From UBA288 sp050178135 (GTDB lineage: Archaea > Halobacteriota > Methanomicrobia > Methanomicrobiales > Methanospirillaceae), in assembly GCA_050178135.1 (NCBI GenBank), contig JBFXGJ010000006.1, positions 1 through 64,000 on the forward strand: a stretch of DNA of 64,000 bases, written 5' to 3'. The translations under genes and the position numbers were made by a program. The notes below the pieces were generated by a model. The model was not told the DNA's origin, made no database searches, and worked only from the letters and a program-made list of their open reading frames with translations. The number at the start of each line of letters is the position of its first letter. Position 1 is the first letter of the stretch. This document shows, one piece after another, positions 58,731 to 64,000 of this stretch.

Positions 58731-58774
58731 GCGAAGAGATCAGCCATTCTCTTGCTTTTATCAGAGGGAAATTG

Positions 58775-60769
58775 ATGTCGGATTCTTACGACGCATCGCA
58801 TATCACGGTACTTGAGGGTCTGCAGCCCGTTCGCGAGAGGCCGGCAATGTACATCGGCTCCACGGACACGCGAGGGCTTCACCATCTCGTCTACGAGGTC
58901 GTGGATAACTCGGTGGACGAAGCCCTCGCGGGGTACTGCGACCACATCCGGGTCACTGTCAACGAGGACGGATCGGTCTCGGTCGAGGACAACGGCAGGG
59001 GCATCCCGGTCGACCGGGTCAAGAAGACCGGGAGATCCGCGCTCGAGACGGTCCTCACCGTCCTCCACGCCGGCGGCAAGTTCGACAAGAACACCTACCA
59101 GGTCTCCGGCGGACTGCACGGAGTCGGTGTTTCGGTCGTGAACGCGCTCTCGGCATGGCTTCACGCCACTGTCTACCGCGACGGTAACGTCTACGAGATG
59201 CATTTCGAACGGGGTCGTCCTGGTCCCCTCGAGACCCGCGAGGAGTCAAAGGAGGAGATGGCCGAACGGTACGCCCGGCGGTACGGCGAACGGACGCGGA
59301 AGGGGACAGCATCGCGAGACGCCTTCGTCGAAGCACACGGGCGGGAGCTCTCGGGCACCGTGATCACCTTCATGCCCGACCCCGCGATCTTCGAGACTGT
59401 GATCTACGATTACGATGTCCTCGCCCACCGTCTCCGTGAGCTCGCATTCCTGAACGCAGGCCTAGAGATCCGGATCGAGGATCGCCGCTCGGGGGACGCT
59501 GCCGTCTACCGGTATGAAGGAGGCCTGCGGGAGTTTGTCGCGTACCTCAACGAGGATCGAGAGGCAATCCATCCGGACATCGTTCACTTTCAGCGGACCG
59601 ATACTGAGAACCGGACTGAGGTCGAGGTTGCCCTGCAGTACACCCAGGCCTACGCGGAGAACCTCTATACGTACGTCAACAGCGTCAACACGCGGGAGGG
59701 TGGGACGCATCTCGAGGGGTTCCGGTCAGCGATCACCCGGGCGATCAACACCTCGGCGAAGAAGAACAACCTCTTTAAAAATAACGGCCTGACTCTGCGC
59801 GGAGAGGACGTCCGCGAAGGGCTGACTGCGGTGATCTCAATCAAGCTCGCCAACCCACAGTTCGAGGGCCAGACCAAGATGCGGCTCGGCAACTCGAGTG
59901 TCCGTGGAATCGTGGACTCGCTCGTCTACGCTTCTCTCTCCGAGTACTTCGAGGAGAACCCAACGGCTCTCAAGTCGATCGTCGAGAAGGGTCTGCTCGC
60001 GGCCAAGGCCCGCGAGGCCGCCAAGAACGCCCGGGACCTCACACGTCGCAAGACGATGCTTGAGTCCTCGCACCTGCCCGGTAAGCTCGCCGATTGCCAG
60101 GAGCGCAACCCCGCCAAGTCCGAGCTCTATATCGTGGAGGGCGATTCGGCCGGGGGATCGGCCAAGCAGGGGCGCGACCGGAAGTTCCAGGCTATCCTGC
60201 CGCTCCGGGGTAAGATCCTGAACGTAGAGAAGGCGACTCAGCACAAGATGATCAAGAACGCCGAGATTCAGACCCTGATGTCTGCCATCGGCTCGGGGAT
60301 TGGAGAGCAGCTCGATCCCGAGCGCGCCCGGTACCACCACATCATCCTGATGACCGATGCCGATGTGGACGGGGCTCATATCCGGACCCTGCTCCTGACG
60401 TTCTTTTACCGGCACATGGCTGGTCTGATCGAGAACGGCTACATCTACATCGCCCAGCCCCCGCTCTACCGCGTAGCCAAGGGCAAGCACGAGCGCTATG
60501 TCTACCGCGACGAAGAGCTGAAGGCCGTGGTGAAGGAATTCGGTGAAAAGAACACCGTGGTGCAGCGGTACAAGGGTCTCGGTGAGATGAATGCGGGCCA
60601 GCTCTGGTCCACCACCATGGACCCGAAGACCCGGGTTCTGAAACAGATCCAGATCGAGGACGCGATGTACGCGAACGAGATCTTTGAGAAACTGATGGGC
60701 GACGACGTTGCGGCACGCAAGGACTTCATCACCCGCCATGCAAAGGAGGTGAGCAACCTTGACATCTAA
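58775..60769 (+). CDS. gyrB: DNA gyrase subunit B
   Basis: This is the ATPase subunit of type IIA topoisomerase, which introduces negative supercoils. The GHKL domain has RPAMYIGSTDTRGLHHLVYE, VDNSVDEALAG, EDNGRGIPVD and GLHGVGVSVVNAL. The transducer has the ATP lysine in QFEGQTKMRLGN. The TOPRIM domain has YIVEGDSAGGSAKQGR and MTDADVDGAHIRTLLL, followed by QRYKGLGEMN. At 664 aa it lacks the E. coli-type insertion. ATG 58775 follows a TTG codon that also could start. It overlaps gyrA by 11 nt. Euryarchaeal gyrase is considered to be of bacterial origin. Confidence 0.97.
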   Translation: MSDSYDASHITVLEGLQPVRERPAMYIGSTDTRGLHHLVYEVVDNSVDEALAGYCDHIRVTVNEDGSVSVEDNGRGIPVDRVKKTGRSALETVLTVLHAGGKFDKNTYQVSGGLHGVGVSVVNALSAWLHATVYRDGNVYEMHFERGRPGPLETREESKEEMAERYARRYGERTRKGTASRDAFVEAHGRELSGTVITFMPDPAIFETVIYDYDVLAHRLRELAFLNAGLEIRIEDRRSGDAAVYRYEGGLREFVAYLNEDREAIHPDIVHFQRTDTENRTEVEVALQYTQAYAENLYTYVNSVNTREGGTHLEGFRSAITRAINTSAKKNNLFKNNGLTLRGEDVREGLTAVISIKLANPQFEGQTKMRLGNSSVRGIVDSLVYASLSEYFEENPTALKSIVEKGLLAAKAREAAKNARDLTRRKTMLESSHLPGKLADCQERNPAKSELYIVEGDSAGGSAKQGRDRKFQAILPLRGKILNVEKATQHKMIKNAEIQTLMSAIGSGIGEQLDPERARYHHIILMTDADVDGAHIRTLLLTFFYRHMAGLIENGYIYIAQPPLYRVAKGKHERYVYRDEELKAVVKEFGEKNTVVQRYKGLGEMNAGQLWSTTMDPKTRVLKQIQIEDAMYANEIFEKLMGDDVAARKDFITRHAKEVSNLDI

Positions 60770-63284
60770 ACAGGCACCGATCGAGCCCGTGGACCCGCAG
60801 CGGGTCATTCCGATCAACATCGAGGATGAGATGAAGACTTCGTACATCGATTACGCGATGTCGGTCATCATCGGTCGGGCTATCCCCGACGTCCGCGACG
60901 GTCTCAAGCCCGTCCACCGCCGAACCCTCTATGCGATGTGGGAGGAGGGCAACACATCGGACAAGCCGTACAAGAAGTCAGCTCGTGCCGTTGCGGCCAC
61001 CATGGGTAAGTATCACCCCCACGGCGACTCATCGATCTACGATACGCTGGTCAAGATGGCCCAGCCTTTTTCATATCGCGCTCCCCTCGTGGACGGGCAG
61101 GGAAACTTCGGTTCGGTCGATGGGGACTCGGCAGCCGCAATGCGATACACCGAAGCCCGGCTCACGAAGTACGCCGAGGCCCTGCTCACGGACCTGGAGA
61201 AGGAGACGGTCGACTACATCCCAAACTTTGACTCGTCGACCAAGGAGCCGACAGTCCTGCCCTGTCGGGTGCCGAACCTCCTGGTGAACGGATCTTCGGG
61301 GATCGCGGTCGGGATGGCGACGAACATGCCACCCCACAACCTTCGGGAGGTTTCAGAGGCAGTCAAGCTGGTGATAGACCGGCCAGACTGCACGGTCGAC
61401 GACCTGATCCGGCGTCTGCCCGGCCCCGACTTCCCGACGGGTGGGATTATCATGGGCCGCGCTGGCATCCGTGCTGCATACGAAACCGGGCACGGAAAGT
61501 TGACGGTTCGCGGAGTCGCCGAGATCGAGGACGTCGAGAGCCGCGTCCCCAAGATCATCATCAGCGAGCTTCCGTACCAGGTCAACAAGGCGCGGCTCGT
61601 CGAGCACATCGCCGAACTCGTGAAAGAGAAGCGGATCGATGGGATCAGCGACCTGAGGGACGAGTCGGACAAGGACGGGATGCGGGTTGTTATCGAGCTC
61701 CGGAAAGGTGTCCTGCCCCGGATCATCCTGAACCAGCTTTACAAGCACACTGCCCTCGAGTCCACGTTTGGTGTGATCAACCTCGCCATCTCGGATGGTC
61801 AGCCGAAGACGCTCGGGATCAAGAGCCTGATCACCGAGTTCCTCCGTCACCGGATCGAGGTCGTGCGCCGGCGCTGCGAGTATGAACTTGGGAAGGCCCG
61901 CGACCGTCTCCACATAATCGAGGGGCTCCTCTCCGCGCTGGATCGGATCGATGAGGTGATCGCGACCATTCGCGGTTCCGAGTCGGCCGAGGCAGCCGGC
62001 AGAGCGCTCGTCGAGCAGTTCAACCTCACCGATGTTCAGGCGCAGGCAATCCTGCAGATGCAGCTCCGCCGACTGGCCCACCTGGAGCAGACGAAGCTCC
62101 GCGACGAGCGGATGGCGCTGTTGAAGACGATCGAAGAACTCGAGACGATCCTCGCGTGCGAGGCGAACATCCTGCGTGAGATCAGAAAGGAGCTCACCGC
62201 TGCCGGAAAGGAGTTCGGCAACGATCGCAGGACGCAGATCGCCGAGGACGAGGCAATGCTCGACATCGAGGACCTGATCGAGGACCGCCCGATGCTCATC
62301 TCGATCACGGCACAGAATTATATCAAGCGCCTCCCGCTCGAGACCTACCGGGCACAGCACCGGGGCGGGCGCGGCGTCATCGGGATGACCACGAAAGAGG
62401 AGGACCAGGTCGACAACATCTTCCTCGCCTCGATGCACGACTACCTGCTCTGCTTCACCACCGACGGGCGGGTCTACTGGATCAAGGTCTACAACATCCC
62501 TGAGGCCGGGCGCACGAGCCGAGGCAAGGCGATCGTGAACCTGCTCGACCTGAAGGATGAGCTCGTCACCGCGGTGATCCCGATCCGCGAGTTCCGTGAT
62601 GACCGGTACCTGCTCTTCTCGACGCGACAGGGCCAGGTAGCGAAGGTCGCGACGAGTCAGTTCTCACGCCCCCGCCAGGCGGGGATCAACGCGATCGCGC
62701 TCCGCGAGGGAGACCACCTGGTCGATGTCAAGCAGACGGACGGGACCCAGGAGCTGATCATCTCCACCGCAAAGGGCCAGGCCCTCCGTTTTCACGAGAG
62801 GGAGGTCCGGCCGATGGGTCGCGGCGTACAGGGCGTGCGCGGGATCAAGTTGAAGTACGGCGACGAGCTCGTGGCGACCACGCTCGTTGAGAAGGAGCAT
62901 CTCCTGACGATCACCGCCCAGGGTGCCGGAAAACGAACCGACTTCGAAGAGTTCCGCGGTCACGGGCGTGGCACGATGGGTGTCCGGAACATCCTCGCTG
63001 GTCCCGGCAACCCGGTCGTCGCCACGCGAGCGGTCTCGGCGGAAGAGGAAGTCGTTCTGATCACCGCGCTCGGAAACGTTATCCGGATCCGGGCGAGCGA
63101 CATCTCCGTCCAGAAACGGTCGACACGCGGTGTCCGGACGATCCGGCTCGAGGAAGAGGACCGCGTGGTCGGGTTCGCCTGCCTCGACAACGAAACCTGC
63201 GATGCGGAGACGGAGAGCGGGGACACCGTTACAGAGAGCGAAGAGGAAGCGGGGCAGCAGCACCTCGTCGATGACGAGACCTAG
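60759..63284 (+). CDS. gyrA: DNA gyrase subunit A
   Basis: This is the DNA-cleaving and wrapping subunit, 841 aa. The start is TTG 60759 behind a strong ribosome binding site AAGGAGGTGAG, inside the end of gyrB. The winged-helix domain has DYAMSVIIGRAIPDVRDGLKPVHRR, MGKYHPHGDSSIYDT (Ser91 at the quinolone-determining position) and AMRYTEARLT with the catalytic Tyr130. The C-terminal beta-pinwheel begins with the GyrA-box variant QHRGGRG near residue 530, needed for DNA wrapping. An acidic tail ends the protein. It is followed by a T-rich terminator. Confidence 0.97.
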   Translation: MTSKQAPIEPVDPQRVIPINIEDEMKTSYIDYAMSVIIGRAIPDVRDGLKPVHRRTLYAMWEEGNTSDKPYKKSARAVAATMGKYHPHGDSSIYDTLVKMAQPFSYRAPLVDGQGNFGSVDGDSAAAMRYTEARLTKYAEALLTDLEKETVDYIPNFDSSTKEPTVLPCRVPNLLVNGSSGIAVGMATNMPPHNLREVSEAVKLVIDRPDCTVDDLIRRLPGPDFPTGGIIMGRAGIRAAYETGHGKLTVRGVAEIEDVESRVPKIIISELPYQVNKARLVEHIAELVKEKRIDGISDLRDESDKDGMRVVIELRKGVLPRIILNQLYKHTALESTFGVINLAISDGQPKTLGIKSLITEFLRHRIEVVRRRCEYELGKARDRLHIIEGLLSALDRIDEVIATIRGSESAEAAGRALVEQFNLTDVQAQAILQMQLRRLAHLEQTKLRDERMALLKTIEELETILACEANILREIRKELTAAGKEFGNDRRTQIAEDEAMLDIEDLIEDRPMLISITAQNYIKRLPLETYRAQHRGGRGVIGMTTKEEDQVDNIFLASMHDYLLCFTTDGRVYWIKVYNIPEAGRTSRGKAIVNLLDLKDELVTAVIPIREFRDDRYLLFSTRQGQVAKVATSQFSRPRQAGINAIALREGDHLVDVKQTDGTQELIISTAKGQALRFHEREVRPMGRGVQGVRGIKLKYGDELVATTLVEKEHLLTITAQGAGKRTDFEEFRGHGRGTMGVRNILAGPGNPVVATRAVSAEEEVVLITALGNVIRIRASDISVQKRSTRGVRTIRLEEEDRVVGFACLDNETCDAETESGDTVTESEEEAGQQHLVDDET

Positions 63285-63297
63285 AGGCGACCCTGGT

Positions 63298-63318
63298 GAA
63301 AAAAGCCAATTTTTTTAC
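63298..63318 (+). terminator. T-run after gyrA
   Basis: Seven T at 63311-63317, preceded by an A-run, about 30 bp after the gyrA stop codon. Confidence 0.55.
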
Positions 63319-63362
63319 CTTTTCCCGGTGATCTCTCTCGTACGACACCCGACCTCTTTGCC

Positions 63363-64000
63363 ATGCTGATGCCAGACCCCTCCTGGGCATGGTTCGCTCC
63401 AGCCGTGCTCGTTCCTCCGGCGCTCTACCTGGTCCTGAAACGGGGCGTCACCGAGCGGTGGCAGCATGTTGTGCCGGTCCTGCTTGCGGTTGCCTGCTCG
63501 CTCGCCCTTTACGCAGTATCCCCAACCATGCGCGAGGGCGTCGGATTCTTGCTCCTCGCGGTGACTGCGTCGCTCGCTACACTCGTGGCCCTTCCCGCCT
63601 TCTCGTATGCACTCGACCGGGTCCCGCGGGCGGCGGCGGTGCTGGTCGCGACGGCGGTCTCGCTCGTCCTGCTCTTTCTCCTTGTACCGACTCCCCTGAC
63701 CGGTCTGGGCACCCTCATCTCAGGTATCGCCGGCACCGAGGATCCTGCGTCCTGGCCGATCGCCGCTCTGGCACTCTTTCTCTTCGCCCTGCTCACCTCC
63801 GGTATCGGGCTTGCGTTCATGATCTTCGTCGACGAGATTGCTGACCGGATGTCCTCGATCGTCTCTGGCCTCTTCTTCGGGATCCTCCTCCTGCTCGCAT
63901 CCCTCGCTGTCAGCGAAGCGGTCCTGGGGGGACTGCTCGCCCTCGCGCTCCTCCAGTTCATTCGTTTCGTTCCCGAGAAGGGGATCCACATGCTCCTGCT
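63363..64000 (+). CDS. Polytopic membrane protein, 3' end outside the window
   Basis: I do not recognise the family. The frame from ATG 63363 (or 63369) stays open to the window end, giving 212 residues. It contains at least six hydrophobic helices separated by short loops, for example FAPAVLVPPALYLVL, VPVLLAVACSLALYAV, FLLLAVTASLATLVALPAF, AAVLVATAVSLVLLFLLVP, ALALFLFALLTSGIGLAFMIF and FFGILLLLASLAVSEAV. The strong hydrophobic rhythm and codon bias support a real gene. Transport or anchoring functions are both possible. Confidence 0.75.
   Translation, partial: MLMPDPSWAWFAPAVLVPPALYLVLKRGVTERWQHVVPVLLAVACSLALYAVSPTMREGVGFLLLAVTASLATLVALPAFSYALDRVPRAAAVLVATAVSLVLLFLLVPTPLTGLGTLISGIAGTEDPASWPIAALALFLFALLTSGIGLAFMIFVDEIADRMSSIVSGLFFGILLLLASLAVSEAVLGGLLALALLQFIRFVPEKGIHMLL

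Overview
The window is a gene-dense, GC-rich stretch of a euryarchaeal chromosome, most likely from a methanogen of the order Methanomicrobiales. The archaeal evidence is GatD/GatE, ribosomal protein L10e, a geranylgeranyl reductase, a RecJ-like DHH nuclease, DUF2070, DUF555 and DUF5350 proteins, Dph6, an archaeal-type RNase P RNA and TATA-like promoters. Bacterial-type gyrase, a proton-pumping pyrophosphatase and a full anaerobic cobalamin set fit the methanogen assignment. The order is inferred from gene content; no marker was compared against a database.

Layout. 405-744 encodes RNase P RNA (minus strand). 902-12374 is one long tetrapyrrole operon running from glutamyl-tRNA to the corrin ring: precorrin-2 dehydrogenase, hemA, hemB, hemL, hemC, cobA, then cbiT, L, F, G, H, C, D, E, nearly all with overlapping ends. 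No hemD or cbiJ is seen. 12371-20370 holds a FruK-like kinase, an NHL-repeat protein with a 22-residue tandem repeat, a K+-independent type membrane pyrophosphatase, a UPF0104 membrane protein, purB and an orphan radical SAM/SPASM-like protein. 20416-24426 has an XPD/DinG-like helicase, ogt, panE and mobA. 24630-29570 has an ECF vitamin-type transporter (S, fused A-A, T) behind a striking palindromic operator candidate, then thiM and thiE.

29571-33549 is the accessory part of the window. It has a hexapeptide acetyltransferase, a Xer-type recombinase beside a dif-like inverted repeat, a tRNA-Leu(UAA) and an Mrr restriction gene interrupted by one in-frame TGA. 33550-43166 is a minus-strand housekeeping block: DUF2070, Dph6, PfkB, DUF555, nitroreductase, DUF5350, gatE, gatD and argH. 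43408-46216 is a NitT/TauT-type ABC transporter whose binding protein has its two halves in swapped order, an apparent circular permutation. Next come rpl10e, a 900-bp stretch without a recognisable gene, the RecJ-like nuclease, a cohesin-like surface protein, a DEAD-box helicase, a heavily degraded ion-channel pseudogene and a geranylgeranyl reductase. cbiMNOQ (54725-57399) would import the cobalt used by the cbi operon. A PP2C phosphatase, gyrB-gyrA and a truncated membrane-protein gene close the window.

The main biological theme is corrinoid supply: ring synthesis at one end and cobalt uptake at the other. The most unusual observations are the permuted binding protein, the dif-like site next to the recombinase, and a CbiC lacking the histidine expected in its active-site motif. 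All family assignments come from reading motifs and context by eye.
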